From Streptomyces sp. MJM8645 (GTDB lineage Bacteria > Actinomycetota > Actinomycetes > Streptomycetales > Streptomycetaceae), in assembly GCF_001625365.1 (NCBI RefSeq), contig NZ_LJJF01000001.1:6807501-6871500 (forward strand): a stretch of DNA of 64,000 nucleotides. Reading direction: 5' to 3'. A program made the position numbers and the translations under genes. A model generated the notes under the pieces. The model saw nothing but the letters and a program-made list of their open reading frames with translations. It had not been told where the DNA came from and made no database searches. Shown here piece after piece: positions 21,901 through 49,477 of this stretch (position 1 is the first letter of the stretch; each line of letters opens with the position of its first letter).

Positions 21901-24900
21901 CTGCCGACCGACCTGGACGGCGCCAACACGGCCGCCACCGAGGAGTCGCTGGACCTCGCCCTCGACGCCGAGGACACCCGCCGGCTGCTCCAGGACGTCC
22001 CGGAGGTCTACCGCACCCGGGTCAACGACGTCCTGCTCTGCGCCCTGGGCCGGGTGCTGGCCCGCTGGACCGGCCGGGACCGGGTCACGGTCGCCCTGGA
22101 GGGCCACGGCCGCGAGGAACTGTTCGACGGGGTCGACCTCTCCCGGACCGTCGGCTGGTTCACCACGCTGTACCCCGTGGCCCTGGACGTGCCCCGGGAC
22201 GCCGACACCGGCACCGCCCTGAAGACCGTCAAGGAGAACCTGCGCGCCGTACCGCGCGGCGGGCTCGGCTACGGCGCCCTGCGCCACCTGCGGCCCGCCG
22301 CCGACCCCCGGCTGCCCGACCCGCCACGGCGGCTGCCCGACCTACCGCAGATCGGCTTCAACTACCTGGGCCGGCAGGACCGGACCCTTACCCCCGGCGG
22401 CCTGCTGCACGCCCCGGCCGGCCCGCTCACCGGCGGCATGGACCGGGCCGCGGACCGTCCGCACCTGCTGGACGTGCTCGGCCGGGTGAGCGACGGGAAG
22501 CTGGCGTTCACCTGGTCGTACTCCCGCGCGGTGCACCACCGTGCCACCGTCGCCCGGCTCGCCGCCGAACTGCTGGACGAGCTGCGGGAGATCGTCCGCC
22601 ACTGCGCCCAACCCGGCGCGGGCGGCCGCACCCCCGCCGACTACCCGCTGGCCGCCCTGGACCAGGCCGCCGTCGACCGACTGGCCGGCACCGGACGGGA
22701 CGTGACGGAGATCCAGCCGCTCACCCCCACCCAGACCGGCATGGTGCTGCACGGCCTGGACGAGGCCGAACACGGCCTGTACGTCGAGCAGATCACCTTC
22801 GTGCTGGACGGCGCCCGCGACCTGCGGCCGCTGGCCGCCGCCTGGCAGCACGTCGTCGACCGCACCCCCGTGCTGCGCACCGCCGTCGTCCTGCGCGACG
22901 TGCCCGTACCCCTCCAGGTGGTCCACCGGGAGGCGACGCTGCCGGTCACCGAACACGACTGGAGCGCACTGCCGGAAGCCGAGCGCGAAGCCCGCCTGGA
23001 GCGGCTGCTCGTCGACCAGCGGGCCCGCCCGCTGGCCCTGGACCGGGCCCCGCTGCTGCGGCTCGACCTGATCCGGCTCGGGCCGGACGCGGCGCGCGTG
23101 GTGTGGACCTTCCACCACGTGCTGCTCGACGGATGGAGCGTCTTCCACGTCCTGTCCGACGTCCTGGCCGCCCACGCCGCGCTCGCCCGCGGCGACCGGC
23201 CGGGCCTGCCCGAGCGCCGGCCCTTCGCGGACTACGTCGGCTGGCTCGCCGCCCGCGACACCGGCGCCGCCACGGAGCACTGGCGCGGCGTCCTGGCGGA
23301 CCTCACCACCACCGCGCTGCCCTACGACCGCAGGCCCGCCCAGGGCGACACGGCCCGCTCCGGCGCCTGGCTCTCGCACCGCCTGGCCGAGGCCGAGACG
23401 GAGCGGCTCCAGGAGTTCGCCCGCCGGCACCGGCTCACCCTCAACACCCTGGTGCAGGGCGCCTGGGCGCTGCTGCTGTCGCGGTGGAGCGGCGAGCAGC
23501 GGGTGTGCTTCGGCACCACCGTCTCCGGGCGCCCGGCCGACCTGGCCGGCTCCGACGCCATCGTCGGCCTGTTCATCACCACCCTGCCCGCCCGCGTCAC
23601 CGTCGACGGCGCCCAGCCCTGTGCCGCCTGGCTGCGCGCGCTCCAGGAGGAACAGGCCGAGGACCGCCGCTTCGACCACCTGCCGCTGGCCGCGATGCAC
23701 GGCCTGAGCGGGCTGGCGCCCGGGACGCCGCTGTTCGACAGCCTGGTGGTCTTCGAGAACTACCCGGTCGGCGACGCGACGGCCGGCGCCCACGGCCTGC
23801 TGATCCGCGAACTGGACGCCAGGGAGGCCACCAACTACCCGCTCACCGTCGTCGTCTCGCCCGGCGACCGGCTCGCCGTCGAACTCGGCCACGACCCCCG
23901 GTACATCGACCGGGACACCGCCGAGAAACTGGCCGCCCAGCTGCTGCACACCCTGTCCGCCCTGGCCGGCTCGGACGGCACCGCCCGCCTGGACGACCTC
24001 GACCTGCTGCCGCCCGGGGAACGTGAGCGGCTGCTGCGCGGCCCGGCTCGCCCGGCGGGCGCCCCGGTGCCCCCGGCGGCCCTGCCCGCCCTGGTCGAGG
24101 CCGCCGTGGACCGCCGGCCGCACGCCCCGGCGCTGAGCGCCCCCGGACTGGAGCTGACCTTCGCCGAGGCCGAGGCGCACGCCAACCGCCTGGCGCACCG
24201 GCTCATCGCGCGCGGCGCCGGCCCCGGCGAGGTGGTCGCCCTCCTGCTGCCGCGCTCGGCGGACATGGTGCTCGCCCAGCTGGCGGTGGCGAAGACCGGC
24301 GCCGCGTTCCTGCCGGTCGACCCCCACTACCCCGACGAGCGCGTCGAGTTCATGCTGCGCGACGCGGCGCCCGCGCTCACCCTGGACGCCAAGGAGGTCG
24401 CGGCGCTGCTGGCCGCCCCGCCGGACGGCGCCCCCGACCACCGCCCCGCCGACCCCGACCGGATCCGCCCGCTCGACCTGGACGACCCCGCCTACGTCAT
24501 CTACACCTCCGGCTCCACCGGCACCCCGAAGGGCGTCGTCCTCACCCACCGCGGGCTGGCCGCCTTCGCCGCCGCCGAGGCCGAGCACTACCAAGTCGCC
24601 CCGGGGGACCGGGTGCTGGCCTTCGCCACCCCCAGCTTCGACGCCTCCGTGCTCGAACTGTGCATGTCCCTGCCGCACGGCGCCCGGCTGGTGGTGCCCG
24701 CACCCGGACCGCTGCTCGGCGCCCAACTGGCCGAGGTGCTCCGGACGGAGGCGATCACCCACACCCTGCTCCCGCCGGCCGCCCTCGCCACCCTGCCCGC
24801 CGACACCCCCGGCACGCTGCCCGCGCTCAAGACCCTGGTGGTCGGCGCCGACGCGTGCGGCGCCGACCTGGTGGCCCGCTGGGCCCCGCACCACCGCATG

Positions 24901-25838
24901 GTTAACTCCTACGGCCCCACCGAGGCCACCGTGGTCGCCGCCTGGTCCGCGCCGCTGGCCCCGGACGGCGCCGCGCCGCCGATCGGCCGCCCGCTGCCCG
25001 GCACCGGCGCCTACGTCCTGGACGCCCGCCTGCGGCCGGTGCCCGACGGCGTCACCGGCGAACTGTGGCTGAGCGGACCGGCCCTGGCCCGCGGCTACCT
25101 CGGCCGGCCGGGCCTGACCGCCGCCCGCTTCACCGCCGACCCGTACGGGCCGCCCGGCACCCGGATGTACCGCACCGGCGACCTGGTGCGCCGCGACCAC
25201 CGGGGCGAACTGCACTACCTGGGCCGCACCGACCACCAGCTCAAGCTGCGCGGCCACCGCATCGAGGCGGGCGAGGTCGAGGCCGTCCTGGTGCGCCACC
25301 CGGCCGTGCTGGACGCCGTGGTGACGGTGCGGGAGGACGAGCCCGGGCTGCCCCGCCTGGTCGCGCACCTGCTCGCGGCCCCCGGCGCCGAACCGCCGAC
25401 CGGCGCCGAACTGCGCGCCCTGGCCGCCCGCTCCCTGCCCGGCCACCTCGTCCCCTCGGCCTTCGCCGTCCTCGACCGCTTCCCGCTCACCGCGAGCGGC
25501 AAGACCGACCGCGCCGCGCTGCCCGCCCCCGCACCCGAGGAGGAGCAGCGGCCCGACCGGCTGGCGCCCCGCACGCCCACCGAGGAGGCCGTGGCCGAGA
25601 TCTGGGCCGAGACCCTGCGGACGGCCGTGGGCGTGACGGACGACTTCTTCCAATTGGGCGGCGACTCCATGCGGGCCCTGCTGATCGCCTCCCGCGCCAA
25701 CGATGCCTTCGGCGTCACGCTCACCCCCCGCGACGTCCTGGTCTCCCGCACCGTGGCCGCCCTGGCGGAACTGGTGGAGGACCAGGTGCTGAGCGAACTC
25801 GAAGACGCCGCGTCCGGCGGCCCGGACGATGACGAACG

Positions 25839-25842
<4 letters not shown>
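6904..25842 (+). CDS. Nonribosomal peptide synthetase 1, modules 1-5
   Basis: This 6312-aa cytosolic assembly-line enzyme activates and joins the first five residues of the peptide. Domain order: A1-PCP1 / C2-A2-PCP2-E2 / C3-A3-PCP3-E3 / C4-A4-PCP4-E4 / C5-A5-PCP5. Phosphopantetheine serines lie in GGDS motifs at residues 574, 1645, 3225, 4742 and 6255. C2 has an LCL-type HHIITDGWS motif, while C3-C5 have DCL-type FHHxxLDGWS motifs, exactly as expected after the epimerases. It begins directly with an adenylation domain, with no starter C, so the product should keep a free amino terminus. There is no C-terminal E or TE: the last ~45 residues after PCP5 end in an acidic tail (GGPDDDER) that may dock to NRPS 2. 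The ATG is preceded by GGAAGG. The stop overlaps the next gene start (ATGA), implying translational coupling. Several domains carry in-frame tandem repeats. Confidence 0.97.
7021..8740 (+). other. NRPS module 1 (A1-PCP1), loading module
   Basis: This is an initiating adenylation and carrier-protein pair. The by-eye specificity code is D-A-L-L-I-G-S-I-V-(K), very close to those of modules 5 and 10. It suggests a bulky hydrophobic or aromatic residue that I cannot assign. The A10 motif is unusual (QHKIDQQ instead of NGKxDR) but keeps the essential lysine. With no E domain, the residue should be L. Confidence 0.85.
8767..13440 (+). other. NRPS module 2 (C-A-PCP-E)
   Basis: This module has an LCL-type condensation domain (HHIITDGWS at about 9190), an adenylation domain, a PCP (Ser codon at 11836) and an epimerase (HHLVVDGVSW, FNYLGR). 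The code reads D-V-F-S-V-A-I-V-Y-(K), identical to module 4. I cannot assign the residue with confidence; a small residue such as alanine is only a guess. The product residue is D. The epimerase N-lobe carries a 7-unit EPxxx repeat. Confidence 0.85.
12178..12282 (+). repeat. Seven in-frame 15-bp tandem repeats in the module 2 epimerase
   Basis: Seven consecutive 15-bp units encode EPDAS, EPDVG, EPDVG, EPRTA, EPRTA, EPRDG and EPGTG. Two adjacent pairs are identical at the nucleotide level, which points to recent slippage or unequal exchange. The insertion sits in a variable loop of the epimerase N-lobe, before the HHLVVDG motif, and should be a flexible surface segment. Confidence 0.9.
13480..18110 (+). 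other. NRPS module 3 (C-A-PCP-E), predicted D-Val
   Basis: This module has a DCL-type condensation domain (FHHLVLDGWS at about 13894), an adenylation domain, a PCP (Ser codon 16576) and an epimerase. The code D-A-Y-W-W-G-G-T-F-(K) is of the valine type (compare DAFWxGGTFK). Its A4 region (FDAATYELW) and A5 region (DGYGPTETTTFAT) closely match module 9. Confidence 0.85.
13996..14085 (+). repeat. Six in-frame 15-bp tandem repeats in the module 3 condensation domain
   Basis: Six 15-bp units encode VPSGT, LPSGT, VPSGT, LPSGT, ESFGT and VPYGT. They lie just after the HHLVLDGWS active-site motif and its following helix, in a loop that is short in sibling condensation domains of this cluster. The 5-residue period matches the repeats in the module 2, 8 and 10 epimerases although the sequences differ. 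Confidence 0.9.
18120..22690 (+). other. NRPS module 4 (C-A-PCP-E)
   Basis: This module has a DCL-type condensation domain (FHHVLLDGWS at about 18538), an adenylation domain, a PCP (Ser codon 21127) and an epimerase whose core motif reads HHLVVDAVSW. The code D-V-F-S-V-A-I-V-Y-(K) equals that of module 2, so the same residue, again D, is expected at positions 2 and 4. Confidence 0.85.
22700..25778 (+). other. NRPS module 5 (C-A-PCP)
   Basis: This module has a DCL-type condensation domain (FHHVLLDGWS at about 23113), an adenylation domain and a PCP (Ser codon 25666) with the variant core GGDSMRAL. The code is D-A-L-L-V-G-S-V-V-(K), differing from module 1 at only two positions, both I to V. 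There is no epimerase, so an L residue is expected. It is the last module on this protein. Confidence 0.85.
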
Positions 25843-46001
<20,159 letters not shown>

Positions 46002-46093
46002 CGGCCGCCCACCCGCCGCTGAAGAGACCACCGCCGCAAGACCACCGCTGCATGACCACCGCTGGAAACCCGACAACGACGAAGGAGCACGAC

Positions 46094-46297
46094 ATGGACG
46101 AGAACACCCGCTACCAGGTGCTGCGCAACGACGAGGAGCAGTACTCCCTCTGGCCGGTCGACCTCGACGTGCCCGCTGGCTGGCAGCCCGTCGGCCAGGA
46201 GGGCACCGAGGCGGAGTGCACCGCCTACGTCGACGAGGTGTGGACCGACATGCGGCCGCGGAGCCTGCGCGAGCGCATGGAGAACGCCGGATCCTGA
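46094..46297 (+). CDS. MbtH-like NRPS chaperone
   Basis: The 67-aa protein is a member of the MbtH family, small partners that bind adenylation domains and are needed for their solubility or activity. The family signature is clear: N-D-E-E-Q-Y-S-L-W-P near the N-terminus, then GWQPVG, a central Cys, and Y-V-D-E-V-W-T-D-M-R-P-R-S-L at the C-terminus. Length is typical (60-75 aa). The ATG has an ideal GAAGGAG site 7 nt upstream. It lies 92 bp after NRPS 2 on the same strand and is the only MbtH gene seen here, so it presumably serves all ten adenylation domains of this line, or a subset of them. Confidence 0.95.
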   Translation: MDENTRYQVLRNDEEQYSLWPVDLDVPAGWQPVGQEGTEAECTAYVDEVWTDMRPRSLRERMENAGS

Positions 46298-46342
46298 CCG
46301 GCCGCAGTACTTCCGTCCCACGACAACCCCGAGGAGCTGACC

Positions 46343-46855
46343 GTGACCCCTTCGCTGCGCACCGAACACCTGGAGTTCATCCCCTACCGGGCCGAGGACG
46401 AGGACGCCTTCGTCTCCCTCCTCCGCAACGCTGACGTGTGCAGCTGGATGGGCCAGGACCTGGTGCCCGAGCCGCAGATCCGCGCGCTGTTCCGCGCGAT
46501 CCTGACCGACGTGTACCCGCAGCAGCTCTTCGACGTGTGGGGCCTGTGGCTGGACGGGAGGTACGCGGGCCACGCCGAGGTGAAGAAGACCGGGAACGTC
46601 GACGGCCACGAGCTGGTCACCGCCCTCGCCCCGGAGTTCTGGGGCCGGGGCCTGGGCACCGAGGTGGTCCGCGGCCTGATCCGGTACGCCGCCGACGAGT
46701 TGGGCCTCAAGGAGGTCTACGGCATGGTGGGCGCGGAGAACGCCCCGAGCCTGGCGATGTCTCGACGGCTGGGCTTCCGGCACCTGCGCGACGTCGTCGG
46801 GGACGACGGCTCGGTGACGAAGGTGGTGGCGCTCTCGACGACCGACCAGGCCTGA
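46343..46855 (+). CDS. GNAT-family N-acetyltransferase (RimJ/RimL type)
   Basis: The 170-aa protein has the GNAT fold. N-terminal strand LRTEHLEFIPYRAEDEDAF is followed by the acetyl-CoA-binding motif A region APEFWGRGLGTEVVRGLI (R/QxxGxG/A) at about residues 92-112, and the motif B-like segment ENAPSLAMSRRLGFRHL. It resembles the RimJ/RimL group that acetylates N-terminal amines and small-molecule amines. It starts with GTG at 46343, with GAGGAG 7 nt upstream, 45 bp after the MbtH gene and before a bidirectional hairpin. It is therefore probably the last gene of the NRPS transcript. It might modify the peptide (for example a side-chain amine) or provide self-protection; neither can be shown from sequence. 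Confidence 0.88.
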   Translation: MTPSLRTEHLEFIPYRAEDEDAFVSLLRNADVCSWMGQDLVPEPQIRALFRAILTDVYPQQLFDVWGLWLDGRYAGHAEVKKTGNVDGHELVTALAPEFWGRGLGTEVVRGLIRYAADELGLKEVYGMVGAENAPSLAMSRRLGFRHLRDVVGDDGSVTKVVALSTTDQA

Positions 46856-46877
46856 CCGGGCCCGGCCGGGTATGACC

Positions 46878-46913
46878 GCGGCCCGCGGCGCGTCCGGTCG
46901 CGCCGCGGGCCGC
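46878..46913. terminator. Bidirectional terminator closing the NRPS cluster
   Basis: A perfect 15-bp stem (46878-46892 with 46899-46913, arms GCGGCCCGCGGCGCG) carries a 6-nt loop. It lies between the convergent stop codons of the acetyltransferase (46855) and the oxidoreductase (46930). It marks the likely right edge of the NRPS transcription unit. Confidence 0.85.
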
Positions 46914-46929
46914 TGACGTGCGTGCCCGC

Positions 46930-48519
46930 TCAGCGGGCCGGTACCGCTCCGTTCGGCGCTCCCGGCCCGCTCGGCGTCCCCACCGTGCTGCGGCCCAGCA
47001 GCAGGGCGAGGTCGTCGGCCTGGCAGCGGATCTCCGGGATGGCGGTCGTCTCCAGCAGGTTGCCGCGCCGCAGCGAGCCCAGCGTCCACAGCGGCGCCGG
47101 CGCCCGGCCGCCGGTGGGGAGGAGCCGGCCGTCGGCGGCGGTGTCGAAGCCGCCGCCGACGGGGGCGGGGGAGCCGAGGCCGGTGGTGAGCAGGTCGGTG
47201 ATCAGCGGGTCGTCGACCCGGGTGAGTTCGGCTTCGGAGCCGGTGCAGTTCAGCACCGCCCCCACCCGCAGCGCGCGGCCGTCGTCCAGCCGGACGTCGA
47301 TGACCTCGCCGACCTCGCCGACCTCCCTGACCTCGCCGCCCCCGTCGGGGCCGTCCGAGGTGGTCTTGGCGTCGGCCACGGTGCCCCGGCCGATGCTGAC
47401 CAGACCCGCGTCGACGGCGGCGCGCAGGGCCTGGGCGCTGACCGGCGGGATCCGGTGGCGGTGGGTCTCCCAGAGTCGGAGGTCCCGGGCCAGCAGCCGG
47501 GCCTGGTCGGCGGGTGGGAGCTGCTGCCACAGGGCGCTGGTGAGGGGGCGGAGGCTGTCGACCCCGGCCCGCCAGTCGCCGTGGACGCGGCGGCAGCGGG
47601 CGATCTGGCACAGCACCGCCCGGCGCAGCGCGGGCAGCCCCGCACGGGCGTCGAGCTGCGGGGCGACCGGGGCGACCGGGGCGACCGGGGCGACCGGGGT
47701 GGCCGGCGTGGCCGGCGTGGTGAGCGGGGTGGCGGCGTGCGGTCGGGGGACCAGGCCGTGCCGGGACAGGGCGTGGACGACGCGTCCGGGGCGTTGCAGG
47801 CTGAGCGCCATGTCGACCATGGTCAGGCCGGTGCCGACGAGCAGGACGTCGCGGTCCTCGGGGACGGCGGCCAGGGCGCCGGGAGCCCAGGGGTCGGCCA
47901 GGAACCGCCCGGAGTCGCGCAGCGCCGGCGGTGCCCAGGCCTGGCCGGGTGCGAAGTTGCCCAGGGCCAGCACCGCCGCGTCGACGTCGAGCGGCGGCCC
48001 GTCGTGCAGCCACAGGCGCAGCGGCGGGGTGGTCGTCTGCGGTCGGTGGGTGAGGGCGACGACGCGGTCGGGCACTCGGACCAGGTCGGGGGCGTCGGGG
48101 TGGTCGGCCGCCGCCGCCAGGCTCTCGGCGAGGTAGCGGCCGAAGAGGCGCCGGGGGACGAAGTCGTGCTCGCCGCCGCGGTCGCCGAGCCAACGCACGA
48201 AGTGGCCGGGGTCGTCCCGGTGGGCGCTCATCTGGCCGGCCCGGACGTTCAGCAGGTGGTGCGGCGCGTCGGTGCCGAACGCCAGCCCCGGGCCCGCGGG
48301 CCCGGGGTCGATGAGCCAGATCCGGGCCGGTGCGGGTCTCCCGGCGGCCGCGTGGTGGAGCAGGCGCAGAGCCGTGAGGGTGCCGGCGGCGCCTGCGCCC
48401 ACCACGGCGATCTCTTGCGGGGTGCTGCTCTGGTTCACGGCGGCCGCGTCGGACGCGGCGGGAGACGTCATGTGGCCAACATCGAGCCGATCGCGCCGCC
48501 GCGTCCAACGACGGTTCAT
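46930..48519 (-). CDS. FAD/NAD(P)-binding oxidoreductase (NAD_binding_9 type)
   Basis: The 529-aa flavoprotein has an N-terminal Rossmann dinucleotide-binding motif, IAVVGAGAAGTLTALRLL, at about residues 37-54, followed by WLIDPGPAGPGLAFGTDAPHHLLNV, typical of the FAD-NAD(P)-binding family PF13454. A second motif with the sequence VLLVGTGLTMVDMALSL occurs mid-protein, as in two-nucleotide flavin monooxygenase-like enzymes. The reaction is unknown. The start at 48519 follows GAGGGG by 3-5 nt; an internal ATG at 48471 would remove an Arg-rich 16-residue lead-in and is a reasonable alternative. It is transcribed towards the NRPS cluster and separated from it by a terminator, so a tailoring role is possible but not shown. 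Confidence 0.8.
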   Translation of the reverse strand: MNRRWTRRRDRLDVGHMTSPAASDAAAVNQSSTPQEIAVVGAGAAGTLTALRLLHHAAAGRPAPARIWLIDPGPAGPGLAFGTDAPHHLLNVRAGQMSAHRDDPGHFVRWLGDRGGEHDFVPRRLFGRYLAESLAAAADHPDAPDLVRVPDRVVALTHRPQTTTPPLRLWLHDGPPLDVDAAVLALGNFAPGQAWAPPALRDSGRFLADPWAPGALAAVPEDRDVLLVGTGLTMVDMALSLQRPGRVVHALSRHGLVPRPHAATPLTTPATPATPVAPVAPVAPVAPQLDARAGLPALRRAVLCQIARCRRVHGDWRAGVDSLRPLTSALWQQLPPADQARLLARDLRLWETHRHRIPPVSAQALRAAVDAGLVSIGRGTVADAKTTSDGPDGGGEVREVGEVGEVIDVRLDDGRALRVGAVLNCTGSEAELTRVDDPLITDLLTTGLGSPAPVGGGFDTAADGRLLPTGGRAPAPLWTLGSLRRGNLLETTAIPEIRCQADDLALLLGRSTVGTPSGPGAPNGAVPAR

Positions 48520-48693
48520 AGGCCCCTCGCCAAGCAGGACTTATGGCCGGGTGGCCCGGTGTCGCGCCGACCGGGGTGGGGGCGAAGGTCACGTAGGGTC
48601 CCGGGTTCGACACGTTCCGTCCCATAAGGAGAGTTTGGGGGCGCTTCGCCGCTCACCGTTCGAGCCTCTGGTTAGAGGGTGTCACGAAAGCTG

Positions 48694-48723
48694 TTGACCT
48701 CTCGCGCAGATCCGCGTTATAAC
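48694..48723 (+). promoter_or_regulatory. Candidate housekeeping promoter for the secreted SRPBCC gene
   Basis: TTGACC (48694-48699) and TATAAC (48718-48723) are separated by 18 bp, close to the sigma-70-type consensus and unusually AT-rich for this genome. The start codon is 109 bp downstream, leaving a leader of roughly 100 nt. The rest of the 312-bp gap 48520-48831 also has to hold the promoter of the divergent oxidoreductase; nothing else is evident there. Confidence 0.6.
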
Positions 48724-48831
48724 TTCTAACGAACGCGCAAGCATCTATCGATCGCAGGGTCGCCGCAGCCGCGTTCGCAGCTCGACGGGCAACGCCAGCC
48801 CACCAACTGACACTCGATCAAGGGGAATTCC

Positions 48832-49461
48832 ATGTCCGGCACCCGCAGCACCGGCGTCCGCGCCGCCCTGTTCGCCGTCCCGCTCGTCGTCAGCCTCCTC
48901 GGCGCCGCGGCCGCGCCCGCCGGGGCCGCCACCTCGCGCCCCGGTCCGTCCCTGACCTGCCGCGGCGAGGGCGTCGACCCCCGGGCCCAGGTCCGCTACC
49001 GGGCCGAGACGGTGATCCACGCGCCGCTGCACACCATCTGGAAGCTGCAGACCGACGTGGAGCGCTGGCCGTCCTGGCAGGGCCCCGTCGCGAGCGCGGA
49101 GCGCCTCGACCACGGCCGCCTGCGCCCGGGGTCGGCGTTCCGGTGGACGACCCCGCTCCCGCCCAACCCCGCGACCACCGCCACCAGCCTGGACATCACC
49201 TCGACCGTCCAGCAGCTCAAGCGGGAGTCCTGCCTCCGCTGGACCGGCCCCGCCGACGCCGAAGGGCTGCACATCGACGGCGTCCACGTGTGGAACTTCA
49301 CCCGGGTCAAGGGCGGCGTCCGGGTGAGCACCGAGGAGACCCACACCGGGCCCCAGGTCGACGCGGACGTCCCCACCGCGACCGCGATCCTGCGCCAGGG
49401 CCTCGACGGGTGGCTGCACGACCTGAAGACCACCGCCGAGGCCGAAGCCGACCGGCGCTGA
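48832..49461 (+). CDS. Secreted SRPBCC (START/polyketide-cyclase-like) protein
   Basis: The 209-aa protein has a Sec-type signal peptide (basic start, hydrophobic core ALFAVPLVVSLLGAAAA, cleavage likely after APAGA or GAATS). The mature part is an SRPBCC/START-like helix-grip fold. The strand-turn AETVIHAPLHTIWKLQTDVERWPSWQGPV is the classic opening of this superfamily, which binds hydrophobic small molecules, and the C-terminal helix TAILRQGLDGWLHDLKTTAEAE closes the cavity. Two cysteines in the mature part (CRG, ESCLRW) could form a disulfide. The ATG has AAGGGGA 7 nt upstream. It is convergent with the next gene, with only 16 bp between the stops. Ligand and role are unknown; export of this fold is less common than the cytosolic form. 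Confidence 0.82.
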   Translation: MSGTRSTGVRAALFAVPLVVSLLGAAAAPAGAATSRPGPSLTCRGEGVDPRAQVRYRAETVIHAPLHTIWKLQTDVERWPSWQGPVASAERLDHGRLRPGSAFRWTTPLPPNPATTATSLDITSTVQQLKRESCLRWTGPADAEGLHIDGVHVWNFTRVKGGVRVSTEETHTGPQVDADVPTATAILRQGLDGWLHDLKTTAEAEADRR

Positions 49462-49477
49462 CCGACGCCGAACGGGG

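Noticed and set aside
5431..22287. 5618-aa antisense open frame opposite the thioesterase and NRPS 1
   Set aside because: It is a by-product of GC-rich codon bias; the translated sequence is low-complexity (Gly/Arg/Val/Gln) with no domain, while the plus strand has continuous NRPS motifs.
16101..24026. 2641-aa plus-strand frame overlapping NRPS 1 in another frame
   Set aside because: Arg/Pro/Gly-rich shadow of the NRPS coding frame; all A, C, E and PCP motifs are in the frame that starts at 6904.
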